A DNA stretch of 64,000 nt from Actinoplanes sp. M2I2 (GTDB lineage Bacteria > Actinomycetota > Actinomycetes > Mycobacteriales > Micromonosporaceae), in contig NZ_JALPVJ010000004.1 in the NCBI RefSeq assembly GCF_023544445.1, positions 310,001 through 374,000 of the forward strand. Direction: 5' to 3'. The position numbers and the translations under genes were made by a program. Numbering within the stretch: the stretch's first letter is position 1; the number at the start of each line of letters is the position of its first letter. This document shows, piece after piece, positions 56,595 to 64,000 of the stretch. Under the pieces are notes generated by a model that made no database searches, was not told the origin of the DNA, and saw nothing but the letters and a program-made list of their open reading frames with translations.

Positions 56595-58466
56595 ATGTCG
56601 CGTCGATCCTGGCTCCTGACCGTGCTGGCCGTCCTGCCGCTGGCCGGTTGCACCGCGTCCGCGCCGTCCACCGGATCACCGTCCACCGGGTCCTCATCCA
56701 CCGGGTCCTCGCCGGTCGCCGCCCCGGCGCTCAAGCTCGTCGCCTTCGACTCCTGTGATCAGCTGGGGAAGGAACTGCGGGCCGCGGCCGAGCGAAGCCA
56801 CGTCGCGGCTCTCTCGCTCCCGGGCGCCGGGCGCCGGCTGACCGCCGAATCGACGCCGGAGCGCGCGGCGGCCGCCGGCGGCGCGCCGTCGGCCTCGTCC
56901 TCGACCAACGTGCACGAGGCCGGGATCGACGAGCCCGACATCGTGAAGACCGACGGGCGGCGCATCCTCGCCATCTCGGGCGGCGTGCTGCGCGTGATCG
57001 ACACCGCCACCCGCCGCCAGACCGGTCGGCTCGATCTCGGCCTGGAAGCGGTCGACGAGGCGAAGCTGCTGATGGCCGGCGACCACGCGCTGGTGCTGGC
57101 CGACGGCGGTCACCGCTCTCCGTTGCGCGACGACACCCGGATGATCCGGCCCGGGAACGGCCGCTCCGAGGTGTTGCTCGTCGACCTCTCGAGCGGGACG
57201 CCCCGGCTGCTCAGCCGCTATCGCGGTGACGGCCGGCTGGTCGACGCCCGGCAGCACGGCACCGTGGCACGCATCGTGATCAGCAGCAGCCCCGATCTCG
57301 AACTGCCGTACCGCGGCGAGCCCGAACCCGAGAAAGCCAAACAAGACGACCGGGACGCCATCGCCACCGCGCCGATCGAAGCGTGGCTGCCGGACTGGGA
57401 GATCACCACCGGCGCCACGACGGCCAAGGGTCGGCTCGACTGCGCGGCGGTGAGCCGGCCGGAGTCCTTCTCGGGCCTGTCGATGCTGCGGGTGCTGTCC
57501 TTCGACGTCGGCGCGGCCGTGCTCGGCGACGGCGATCCGGTCGCGGTGGTCGCCGACGGGGACGCCGTCTACGGCAGCGCGGACAGTCTCTTCGTCGCGA
57601 ACAACCAGAGCTGGCGGATGACGATCACCGCCACCGACACCGGCCAGGTCGCACGCCCGGACGGCACCGACATCTACCGGTTCCGTCTGCCGCCGACCGG
57701 CCGGCCGGTCCACGTGGCGTCGGGCAAGGTGCCGGGCCGGCTGCTCAACCAGTACTCGATGTCCGAGTGGGACGGTCACCTGCGCGTGGCCACGACCAGC
57801 TGGCAGGACGACGCCTCGGCGGTGCGGGTGCTGCGGGAGAAGGACGGGGCGCTGGTCGAGGTCGGCGCGGCCGAAGGACTCGGCCGGGGTGAGCGCATCT
57901 ACTCCGTACGGTTCCTCGGGCCTCGCGCCTATGTGGTGACCTTCCGCCAGACCGACCCGCTCTACAGCCTCGACCTCGCCGTGCCGGAGAAGCCGCGGGT
58001 GACCGGCGAGCTGAAGATCAACGGTTACTCGTCCCACCTGCAACCGGTCGGCGACGACAGACTGATCGGCATCGGCCAGGAAGCGACCGATGCCGGGGTT
58101 CCGACCGGCACGCAGATCTCCCTCTTCGACGTCGGCGACCCGGCCGCGCCGAAGCGCCTCGACCAGCATGTCGTGGCGGGCGGCGCGTCGGAGGCCGAGT
58201 CCGACCCGCACGCCCTCCTCTGGTGGCCGGCGACCGGTCTGCTGGTGCTGCCGATCGCGGACGCCAAGACCGACGGCGTGCTGGCCCTGCGGGTGACCGG
58301 CGACCGGCTCGAGCGGGCCACCCGGCTGGCCCCGCCGACCAGGGACGCCGGGCCGATGCGCCGGGCCGTGCTGGTCGGCGACGTGCTGTGGTCGATCAAC
58401 GAGCGCGGTCTGCTCGCCTCGAACGCGTCCACCCTGGACCGGCTCGCCTGGGTCGCCCTGACCTGA
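56595..58466 (+). CDS. Beta-propeller lipoprotein (Beta_propel family)
   Basis: The 623-residue protein has a lipoprotein signal (LAVLPLAGC, Cys at 19). A short linker carries three STGS-type repeats made of near-identical 15-base units (about 56665-56710). A beta-propeller domain follows, with STNVHEAGIDEPDIVKTDGRRILAI, YSVRFLGPRAYVVTF, TDPLYSLDL and DPHALLWWPATGLLVLPI. It is exposed outside the membrane. The function is unknown. Similar proteins have been annotated as copper-amine-oxidase-like or secreted propellers. No clear ribosome binding site was seen. Confidence 0.87.
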   Translation: MSRRSWLLTVLAVLPLAGCTASAPSTGSPSTGSSSTGSSPVAAPALKLVAFDSCDQLGKELRAAAERSHVAALSLPGAGRRLTAESTPERAAAAGGAPSASSSTNVHEAGIDEPDIVKTDGRRILAISGGVLRVIDTATRRQTGRLDLGLEAVDEAKLLMAGDHALVLADGGHRSPLRDDTRMIRPGNGRSEVLLVDLSSGTPRLLSRYRGDGRLVDARQHGTVARIVISSSPDLELPYRGEPEPEKAKQDDRDAIATAPIEAWLPDWEITTGATTAKGRLDCAAVSRPESFSGLSMLRVLSFDVGAAVLGDGDPVAVVADGDAVYGSADSLFVANNQSWRMTITATDTGQVARPDGTDIYRFRLPPTGRPVHVASGKVPGRLLNQYSMSEWDGHLRVATTSWQDDASAVRVLREKDGALVEVGAAEGLGRGERIYSVRFLGPRAYVVTFRQTDPLYSLDLAVPEKPRVTGELKINGYSSHLQPVGDDRLIGIGQEATDAGVPTGTQISLFDVGDPAAPKRLDQHVVAGGASEAESDPHALLWWPATGLLVLPIADAKTDGVLALRVTGDRLERATRLAPPTRDAGPMRRAVLVGDVLWSINERGLLASNASTLDRLAWVALT

Positions 58467-58481
58467 GCGACCCCCCGATAC

Positions 58482-58539
58482 CAGGGCTTGTCCTGCCCGG
58501 CCCGCACTCAGCCCCGCGTGGCCGGCAGGGCAAGCCCTG
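58482..58539. terminator. Long bidirectional hairpin
   Basis: A stem of about 20 bp is formed by 58482-58502 and 58520-58539, with one bulged C and one wobble. The right arm alone can also fold (GGCAGGGC-AA-GCCCTGCC-like). It separates two convergent genes. Confidence 0.8.
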
Positions 58540-58549
58540 CCGGGCTCGC

Positions 58550-59638
58550 CTACAGATACATCCCCGTGCGGTGGTCGTCGGTCGGCTCCTTGGCCGGGGC
58601 CGGCTTGTCGCCCTCACCGAAGAAGCGCTTGCCGCCGAACTCGCCGTGCAGCCGGTCGTCGAGCTCGTCGGCCAGGCCGGTCATGACCTGCACGGCCAGC
58701 ATCAGGTGGGTCGCCTGGAAGTTGCGACCGAACACCGGGATGGACGCCCACACCGTGTCCTGCGCGCAGTAGAGCCGGCCGATCGGCATGCGATTGGTCA
58801 GCTCGGAGAGCTTCACGTAGAGCAGCTCGGTCGGCTCGACCTCGGTCAGGATCGGCGAGAACACATCCACCAGCGGCGGGTTGTCGCGCACCCGCACGAA
58901 GACCATGGCCGACCCGGCCCGGATGCCGATGTCGCCGTCGGCGTCCACCTGCAGCTGGTCGACCGTGGTCTTGGACATCGTGGCGACCACCGTGCGGACC
59001 CGCTCGTCCAGCGGGACCACCTCGTCGGCCGCGTCGGCCAGCGCGGCCGCCAGCACACCGTCCTCGGCCAGGTCGTCGAGGCTCAGCTCGTCGTCGATGC
59101 TGGGCTCGTGCCGGGCGGTGGCCAGCGGCACGGTGTCGATGGGCTCGTCGTTCTCGTCGTGCACCAGGTAGACGAGGAACGCCGGATGCGGCGCGCCGTA
59201 GACGTCGCGCAGCGTGCGGGCCACCACGGTGGCGAGCCGGTTGGAGTTGTCCTGAGTGGAGCTGAGGCCGAACGAATCGCCCGAGCCCGCCAGCACGCCC
59301 GGCGGTGACCAGCCGAGCGCCACCAGATCGGCGATCGAGGCCCGATCCATCCGATAGCCCTCGGGCAGGCCCGCGTTGCCGATCGCCAGGGCCTCGACCA
59401 CACCGCCCTCCCGCACCCGCATGCTCACCGAGTAGACGGCGGTGCCGGTGCCGGACGCCGTCGGATCGAGTGTCAGATCGACGTGCGCCCCCGCGGCGAG
59501 CGTCGGAAGCAGGCCGGACAGCGCCCGCGCGAACTCCCGCCAGGCCTCGCCGACCTTCGCCCTCAAGTCGGCCGTGGTGGGCTCGTCGAGGAGCACACCG
59601 TCGGTGGATTCGCCGCCCTCGGCGCTCTGTGCCGTCAT
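58550..59638 (-). CDS. YbjN-like (TY-Chap) chaperone with proteasome-docking-type C-terminus
   Basis: The 362-residue protein has two parts. The N-terminal half (REFARALSGLLPTLAAGAHVDLTLDP, MRVREGGVVEALAIGN) carries a variable domain. The second half (DGDIGIRAGSAMVFVRVRD, LVDVFSPILTEVEPTELLYVKLSELTN, VFGRNFQATHLMLAVQVMTG) is the YbjN/T3SS-chaperone-like fold predicted to bind peptides. A charged, flexible tail ends in HRTGMYL. Met-Tyr-Leu fits the HbYX rule for 20S proteasome activators and matches the Bpa end RTGQYL 3.5 kb away. ATG 59638 has GGAGG upstream. The docking role is inference. Confidence 0.82.
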   Translation of the reverse strand: MTAQSAEGGESTDGVLLDEPTTADLRAKVGEAWREFARALSGLLPTLAAGAHVDLTLDPTASGTGTAVYSVSMRVREGGVVEALAIGNAGLPEGYRMDRASIADLVALGWSPPGVLAGSGDSFGLSSTQDNSNRLATVVARTLRDVYGAPHPAFLVYLVHDENDEPIDTVPLATARHEPSIDDELSLDDLAEDGVLAAALADAADEVVPLDERVRTVVATMSKTTVDQLQVDADGDIGIRAGSAMVFVRVRDNPPLVDVFSPILTEVEPTELLYVKLSELTNRMPIGRLYCAQDTVWASIPVFGRNFQATHLMLAVQVMTGLADELDDRLHGEFGGKRFFGEGDKPAPAKEPTDDHRTGMYL

Positions 59639-59696
59639 GATCGTCACCTCCGCTTCCGCCACCCTATCGAGCGGCGTCCGCCCCCTCGCGCCCCTC

Positions 59697-60005
59697 TCAG
59701 GGGATGGGCTGTTCTCCGTCGCCCTCGAGGCCCCCACCGGACGCGGCCGGCGGGGGCGCGGCGGCGGGAGGTGACCAGGCCCGGGCCAGGTCGCTGAGCC
59801 GGTCGGCCAGCTCGGAAGGGTCGGCGCCGCGGCCCACGGCCAGCCCGAGAAGGTAGGCCGTCACGGGAGCTCCCGGCCGCACCACCCCGTGGGCCACGTC
59901 GCGGGCCAGGTCGAGCACCAGCCGGGTCGGGATGTCACCCGGATCGACTCCGGCCTCCCGGCCGGCCGCGGCGACCCAGGCGTCGAGCTCGTTCACCACG
60001 TCCAC
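59697..60005 (-). CDS. DUF6457-family protein, MobA companion
   Basis: The 102-residue protein begins MDVVNELDAWVAAAGREAGVD and contains VLDLARDVAHGVVRPGAPVTAYLLGLAVG, then a Pro/Ala-rich tail. DUF6457 proteins lie beside or are fused to MobA in many actinomycetes, so a part in molybdenum cofactor handling is likely but untested. GTG 60005 is used. MobA is 44 bases upstream on the same strand. No ribosome binding site stands out. Confidence 0.72.
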   Translation of the reverse strand: MDVVNELDAWVAAAGREAGVDPGDIPTRLVLDLARDVAHGVVRPGAPVTAYLLGLAVGRGADPSELADRLSDLARAWSPPAAAPPPAASGGGLEGDGEQPIP

Positions 60006-60048
60006 AACCGGCGGCGACCAGCCGGCAACCCGGTGAGGTGGCGCCGGC

Positions 60049-60648
60049 TCACCGGGCCCACTCCTCGGCGGTGCGCAGGTCGTCGTCGGTGTCGCAGTCG
60101 AACCAGGGCGGCGGTCCGGCGCGCCGCCAGGACACCTCGGCCACCCGCAGATGGTTCATCAGCTCCCGCACCGAGGCGCCGTCGAGGTTGCCCCGGGCCT
60201 CGGCCAATTGCTCGATCGCGGCCCGCAGCGCGGCCGTCCGCCAGACGCCGCAGAGCATCTGCCGCCGGCCCTCGGCGTCGCGGTAGACCGCGCCCTGCAT
60301 CGGCGCCGACTCGGCGGTCAGGCGCAGCACGTCGATCGCCTCGCCGGTGAGCAGGGGCAGGTCGGCGGCCAGCAGAGCCGTGTAGGTCACGTCCGTGGGC
60401 ACCAGGGCCAGCCCCGCCGCGGTGGCCGCCACCGGGCCGCTGCCGGGCGGGTCCTCGCGGGTGGAGTGCACCTGGACGGGCAGGTCGGGGGGCACCCGGC
60501 CGACGACGATGCGCGGGTCGGCGTCGTGCACCGCGGCCAGCACCCGGGTCAGCATGGATTGCCCGGCCACGGTCAGGGTCGGCTTGTCCGCACCGCCCAT
60601 TCGCCGCGCAGCTCCGCCGGCCAGCACCACCGCCGCATATCCCCCCAC
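60049..60648 (-). CDS. mobA: Molybdenum cofactor guanylyltransferase
   Basis: The 199-residue protein has the MobA signature [21 protein letters not shown] (in parts) at the N-terminus. [19 protein letters not shown] and [17 protein letters not shown] provide GTP and Mg2+ binding. It attaches GMP to molybdopterin to make the bis-MGD cofactor. GTG 60648 lies 6 nt from TACGGT (60655-60660, minus) and gives the natural start [12 protein letters not shown]. It is divergent from fdhD and followed by DUF6457. Confidence 0.9.
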   Translation of the reverse strand: MGGYAAVVLAGGAARRMGGADKPTLTVAGQSMLTRVLAAVHDADPRIVVGRVPPDLPVQVHSTREDPPGSGPVAATAAGLALVPTDVTYTALLAADLPLLTGEAIDVLRLTAESAPMQGAVYRDAEGRRQMLCGVWRTAALRAAIEQLAEARGNLDGASVRELMNHLRVAEVSWRRAGPPPWFDCDTDDDLRTAEEWAR

Positions 60649-60654
60649 GTACGT

Positions 60655-60660
60655 ACCGTA
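60655..60660 (-). promoter_or_regulatory. -10 element for mobA
   Basis: TACGGT on the minus strand lies 6 nt before GTG 60648. Confidence 0.5.
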
Positions 60661-60774
60661 TCCCGGCCGCGTGTCGGGCGTGACCGCGCGCTCAGTTACC
60701 AGTCGTGGATCACTTCGTGTCCCGGTGGTATCGCGCCGCCCCTCCCGTGCCGAGCCGGATGCCGCCGACCGGCC

Positions 60775-60780
60775 TACGCT
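60775..60780 (+). promoter_or_regulatory. -10 element for fdhD
   Basis: TACGCT lies 6 nt before ATG 60787. No Shine-Dalgarno is present. Confidence 0.5.
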
Positions 60781-60786
60781 CGACCC

Positions 60787-61665
60787 ATGGCGAGGACGAT
60801 GACCCGGCGGCCGGTCGTGAAGATCAACCTGGACGCGACCGGTGATCCCCGGCGCCGCCCGGACGATCTCGCCGCCGAGGAGCCGCTCGAGATCAGAGTG
60901 CGCAAGGAGCCGCTCGCGGTCACCATGCGCACTCCCGGCCACGACATCGACCTGGCGATGGGCTTCCTGCTCACCGAGGGTGTCATCAGCGCCGCCGACG
61001 ACGTGGTGACGGCGCAGCTCTGCGCCGGCACCGACACCCCGAACACGTACAACGTGGTCGACGTCGTGCTCGGCGCGGACGTGCCGCCGCCGGTCACCGA
61101 CCCGAGCCGCAACTTCTACACCACCAGCTCGTGTGGTGTGTGCGGCAAGGCCAGCATCGACGCGGTCCGCACCCGGTCGCGCTTCGACGTCTCCGCCGAC
61201 CCGCTCCGCATCCCCGCGACCACGCTGGCCGACCTGCCCGACCGGCTGCGTTCGGCCCAGCGCACCTTCGACCGCACGGGCGGGCTGCACGCGGCCGGCC
61301 TCTTCACCGCGGCCGGCGAGTTGCTGGTGCTCCGCGAGGACGTGGGCCGCCACAACGCCGTGGACAAGGTGATCGGCTGGGCGCTGCGCGAGGGACGGCT
61401 GCCGCTGACCGGGCACGTCCTGCTCGTGTCGGGCCGGGCCAGTTTCGAGCTCACGCAGAAGGCCTGGATGGCCGGGATTCCGCTGCTGGCGGCGGTGTCG
61501 GCGCCGAGCACCCTGGCCGCCGAGCTCGCCGACGAGGCCGGCATGACGCTGGTCGGCTTCCTGCGGGGCCGGAGCATGAACGTCTACGCCTCGGCTCAGC
61601 GCGTCACCGTCGAGCCGGCTGAGGCACGGACACCGGCCGGCACCGGCGACGGCTCCCGCGCTTAG
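60787..61665 (+). CDS. fdhD: Formate dehydrogenase accessory sulfurtransferase FdhD
   Basis: The 292-residue protein has the FdhD elements [31 protein letters not shown], the sulfur-carrying CGVCGK motif ([10 protein letters not shown]), [27 protein letters not shown] and [28 protein letters not shown]. It moves sulfur to bis-MGD before insertion into formate dehydrogenase. No formate dehydrogenase gene is in the window. TACGCT is 6 nt upstream of the ATG. The pairing with divergent mobA makes a molybdenum-cofactor maturation cluster. Confidence 0.95.
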   Translation: MARTMTRRPVVKINLDATGDPRRRPDDLAAEEPLEIRVRKEPLAVTMRTPGHDIDLAMGFLLTEGVISAADDVVTAQLCAGTDTPNTYNVVDVVLGADVPPPVTDPSRNFYTTSSCGVCGKASIDAVRTRSRFDVSADPLRIPATTLADLPDRLRSAQRTFDRTGGLHAAGLFTAAGELLVLREDVGRHNAVDKVIGWALREGRLPLTGHVLLVSGRASFELTQKAWMAGIPLLAAVSAPSTLAAELADEAGMTLVGFLRGRSMNVYASAQRVTVEPAEARTPAGTGDGSRA

Positions 61666-61685
61666 CCCGTACGAAAGGGAAGTTT

Positions 61686-62681
61686 TCACCGGGACCGGCC
61701 TCGGAGGGTGACCGGCGGCGGGGTGAAGTCCTCGACGGCTTCGTGGCTGATGCCGGCCGCGAGCAGGCGATCGAGGATCCAGGCGAAGCGGTGCCGGGGA
61801 TCGTGGCGCAGCGCCCGGTCGACCGCGACCCGGGCGAGGGAGCCCAGACCGGCCCGCCAGGCCGAGTAGCCCAGGAGGGCGGCCGGCCCGGGCACGAACG
61901 GGGCTTCGACCCGGCGCGTCACCTCGGTCCACTGGGTGACTCGCCACGGCTCGTCGGAGATCCGGTTGAGCGCGTAGTCGAACACCGACTCATCGGCGAC
62001 CAGCGCGCCGAGCACGGCTGTCTGGTCGAAGGTGAGCGAACGGCCGGCCGCGTACGTTCTCTCGCCGAGTCGCACCGCGGAGTGCCCGGCCCGTTCCAGC
62101 AGGGCCTCGGGGCTGCGACCGGGCGCGAAGAACCGGCCCAGCCGGATGCTCACCTCGGCGGTCGCGGCGGCCATCCGCCGGCGATCGTCACCCTCGACAC
62201 TCGCCACCCGCGCGGCCAGCGCAGCCCGGTCGGGCAACGCGACCTGACCCTGGTAGATCGCCGCCGCGGCGACCGGGTTGTGCGGGGAGGGCACCGGGTG
62301 ACCGTCCGGTGGGCAACAGTCCGGTTCGGGGCGGTCGAGGCACCACCAACGTCCGTCGGTGATTCGCAGTCTGTCCCGGACCGCGAGCCCACCCCGGGCC
62401 AGCGCGGCGCCGAGGGTGTCGATGGTCCGGTCGACCGGGTCGGGCGGACCGAAGCCGAGGAGCGCGATGGTCTCCACGGGCTGACGGCTGACCAGCGGAG
62501 CCAGCCAGTCGACGCCGTCGGAGCCGGGCGGCGGCAGGTCGTGCCGTCCGGCGAAGCTCACCCGGCGGCCGGCCATGCCGATCACGACGATGCTGTCGGC
62601 CGGGTGGAAGCCCAGCAGGTAGGGCGTCACGGCGATGAGGTCGGCGGGGGTGCGGACGACGATCGAGCACTCGGGGTTCAT
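61686..62681 (-). CDS. DUF4192-family protein
   Basis: The 331-residue soluble protein starts with the DUF4192 hallmark VVRTPADLIAVTPYLLGFHPADSIVVIGM (in parts). The catalogue of family features continues with DRLRITDGRWWCLD, NPVAAAAIYQGQVALPDR and a C-terminal ALLGYSAWRAGLGSLARVAVDRAL region. It is widespread in actinomycetes and uncharacterised. ATG 62681 is used. CACGCT lies 7 nt upstream, resembling the other -10 elements. It stands alone between fdhD and the GNAT gene. Confidence 0.88.
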   Translation of the reverse strand: MNPECSIVVRTPADLIAVTPYLLGFHPADSIVVIGMAGRRVSFAGRHDLPPPGSDGVDWLAPLVSRQPVETIALLGFGPPDPVDRTIDTLGAALARGGLAVRDRLRITDGRWWCLDRPEPDCCPPDGHPVPSPHNPVAAAAIYQGQVALPDRAALAARVASVEGDDRRRMAAATAEVSIRLGRFFAPGRSPEALLERAGHSAVRLGERTYAAGRSLTFDQTAVLGALVADESVFDYALNRISDEPWRVTQWTEVTRRVEAPFVPGPAALLGYSAWRAGLGSLARVAVDRALRHDPRHRFAWILDRLLAAGISHEAVEDFTPPPVTLRGRSR

Positions 62682-62730
62682 GCCGGGCAGCGTGGCCCGA
62701 CGGGCTTCCTCCGCGAGTGCCAAGCGTCCG

Positions 62731-62762
62731 GCCTGTGGATGACACGCGGGTTGTCCACAGGC
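62731..62762. promoter_or_regulatory. Inverted repeat containing two facing DnaA-box-like sites
   Basis: GCCTGTGGA (62731-62739) and TCCACAGGC (62754-62762) form a perfect 9-bp inverted repeat. The arms read as DnaA boxes on opposite strands: TTGTCCACA on plus (62751-62759) and TCATCCACA on minus. It lies 15 bases after the GNAT stop and could instead be its terminator. Confidence 0.4.
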
Positions 62763-62776
62763 CCGCTGTCAACGCT

Positions 62777-63280
62777 TCAGGAGCGGAACGGGAGCTCGTG
62801 CAACTGAAGACCTTCCTGCTGCCACCCGTGCTGCGCGCGGTTCAGGTCGAGCGTCAGCTGGAACGACGAGACCACGTCGTAGCCGGCCGCGTGCAGACTG
62901 CGGATCGCATCCACGTTGCGGGACTCGGGCGAGATGGTCAGCGCGGTCAGGTTGCGGCGGCGTGCCTCGTCGGCGACGTGCCGCAGCAGCTTGCGGCCCA
63001 CGCCCTTGTGCCGGTGCGAGGCCGTGACCACGACCGGCTCGACCTCACCGGCCAGCCCACGGAGCACCAGTCCGACCAGCCCGATCACCCCGTCGTCGGC
63101 ATGGTCGGCCACCCACAGCCCGCCCAGGTCGAGCCGGGTGAGGTACTCCTCGAAACCCTCACCGGCGTCCTCGTCGGGCACGCCGTACATCCGGTTGTGC
63201 TGATTGGTCAGCTCGGACCACAGGCGACGGCCCGCGGAGTGGTCACTCGGCCGGTACGAACGCACTGTGACAGGGCTCAT
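62777..63280 (-). CDS. GNAT-family N-acetyltransferase
   Basis: The 167-residue protein has a GNAT fold: MSPVTVRSYRPSDHSAG, GLWVADHADDGVIGLVGLVLRG, then the acetyl-CoA loop HRHKGVGRKLLRHVADEAR and ALTISPESRNVDAIRSLHAAGYD. The substrate is unknown. ATG 63280 lies 6 nt from CAAAAT (63287-63292, minus), a good -10, so it is probably leaderless. The C-terminus ends QLHELPFRS. Confidence 0.88.
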   Translation of the reverse strand: MSPVTVRSYRPSDHSAGRRLWSELTNQHNRMYGVPDEDAGEGFEEYLTRLDLGGLWVADHADDGVIGLVGLVLRGLAGEVEPVVVTASHRHKGVGRKLLRHVADEARRRNLTALTISPESRNVDAIRSLHAAGYDVVSSFQLTLDLNRAQHGWQQEGLQLHELPFRS

Positions 63281-63336
63281 GCCGACATTTTGACTCCGAT
63301 TCCGGACAGGCGTAAGCCGAAGCGGAAGATAAGGCG

Positions 63337-64000
63337 GTGGATCTGGCGTACCTGCGCGCGCACCCGGAGCACCTCCCGACATTTCTCACCCATCAGCGCA
63401 TCCGGGAGACGCCGGTGAGCGGTGGCAACGTGTCCACGGCCAGCCGTCTCACGCTCGACGACGGCGCGTCGGTCTTCACCAAGACCTGGCCGTCCGGGGC
63501 AGCGCCGGAGGGCTTCTTCGCCGCCGAGGCGTCCGGCCTGGCGTGGTTGCGCGAGGCTGGAGTGCCGGCGCCCGAGGTGATCGTCGCGCTGCCCACGATG
63601 ATCGCGACCGAGTGGATCGAGCCGGGCGAGCCCACTCCGGCGGCGGCCGAGCAGCTGGGGCGTGACCTGGCCCGCCTCCACCGGGCCGGCGCCGACGCGT
63701 TCGGGGCGGCCTGGGCCGGCTACATCGGTCCGCTCGGCCTCGACAACACGCCCTCTCCGGAACCGTGGGGGCGGTGGTTCGCCGAGCGCCGGCTCCTGCC
63801 GTACCTGAAGGTCTCGGTCGATCGCGGTGCGCTCTCAGCGACGGAGGCGGCGCTGGTCGAGCGTGTTCTCCAGGGCCTTGAGACGTACGCCGAGGGCGAG
63901 CCACCCAGCCGCACGCACGGCGATCTGTGGCCGGGAAACATCCTGTGGGGCGCCGACGGCCGAGCCTGGCTCATCGATCCGGCCGCCCACGGAGGCCACC
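63337..64000 (+). CDS. Fructosamine-kinase/aminoglycoside-phosphotransferase-like protein (3' end outside window)
   Basis: 221 residues are visible from GTG 63337, and the gene runs off the right edge. The pattern is that of fructosamine kinases: PVSGGNVSTASRLTLDDG, VFTKTWPSGAAPEGFFAAEASGLAWL, ATEWIEPG, LGRDLARLHRAG and the catalytic THGDLWPGNILWG followed by WLIDPAAHGG. It phosphorylates protein- or small-molecule-bound fructosamines for removal, or a related substrate. GAAGAT lies 6 nt before the GTG, so it may be leaderless. Confidence 0.88.
   Translation, partial: MDLAYLRAHPEHLPTFLTHQRIRETPVSGGNVSTASRLTLDDGASVFTKTWPSGAAPEGFFAAEASGLAWLREAGVPAPEVIVALPTMIATEWIEPGEPTPAAAEQLGRDLARLHRAGADAFGAAWAGYIGPLGLDNTPSPEPWGRWFAERRLLPYLKVSVDRGALSATEAALVERVLQGLETYAEGEPPSRTHGDLWPGNILWGADGRAWLIDPAAHGGH

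Noticed and set aside
56595-56720. Ser/Thr/Gly repeats in the beta-propeller lipoprotein as a mobile repeat
   Set aside because: Three short near-copies encode a flexible linker after the lipobox, a common way for linkers to grow. There are no flanking duplications or element features.

Overview
The window is high-GC actinobacterial chromosome with short intergenic gaps, frequent GTG starts and many 4-bp stop/start overlaps. The type VII secretion subunit EccB, the proteasome activator Bpa, and the DUF4192, DUF5926 and DUF6457 families fit a filamentous actinomycete. Micromonosporaceae (Actinoplanes-like) is my best guess, but that is inference from gene style and not proven.

Layout. 1-1390 carries a truncated secreted protein, a phage-type peptidoglycan peptidase and the isolated 3' end of a tRNA gene, which looks like the scar of an integrated element. 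1391-5688 has an XRE-TPR regulator with two small downstream genes, then SoxR divergent from a split transketolase with a 20-bp palindromic operator between them. 5723-12632 is housekeeping: PH-like proteins, thiolase, rhomboid, cyclophilin, EccB and CorA. 12744-16473 has an aminotransferase divergent from a three-gene operon of nucleotidyltransferase, archaeal-type glycerol-1-phosphate dehydrogenase and CDP-alcohol phosphotransferase. 16498-24260 holds a hydrolase/TetR pair with its operator, an arylsulfotransferase-like protein, a glycosyltransferase, an Fpg/Nei glycosylase, an exopolysaccharide glycosylphosphotransferase and a PET-hydrolase-family cutinase.

24408-38508 is a signalling and transport region. 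It contains a LytS/LytTR two-component pair, a four-box DnaA cluster, a MerR-like/DUF433 antitoxin with a shortened PIN-like toxin, an OmpR-type two-component pair with a DUF4153-like membrane protein, two separate DUF485 plus sodium:solute-symporter modules of the acetate/pyruvate type, and an ABC exporter. Four perfect or near-perfect 19-bp tandem repeats lie just upstream of the first symporter promoter. 38628-54477 covers an LCP cell-wall ligase, rhodanese, GDPD, an orphan kinase, a GH16-like protein, arginine deiminase, a NERD-like protein, PheA, SerS and tandem HAD phosphatases. 54491-64000 has Bpa, DDAH with a divergent Lrp regulator, a beta-propeller lipoprotein, a YbjN-like chaperone, a MobA/FdhD molybdenum-cofactor cluster, DUF4192, GNAT and a partial fructosamine-kinase-like gene.

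Two themes run through the region. More than twenty genes have a TANNNT-type -10 element exactly 6-8 nt before the start codon, implying leaderless mRNAs. Bpa and the YbjN-like chaperone, 3.5 kb apart, share the C-terminus RTGxYL, the kind of tail that docks on the 20S proteasome. This suggests a second, undescribed proteasome partner.
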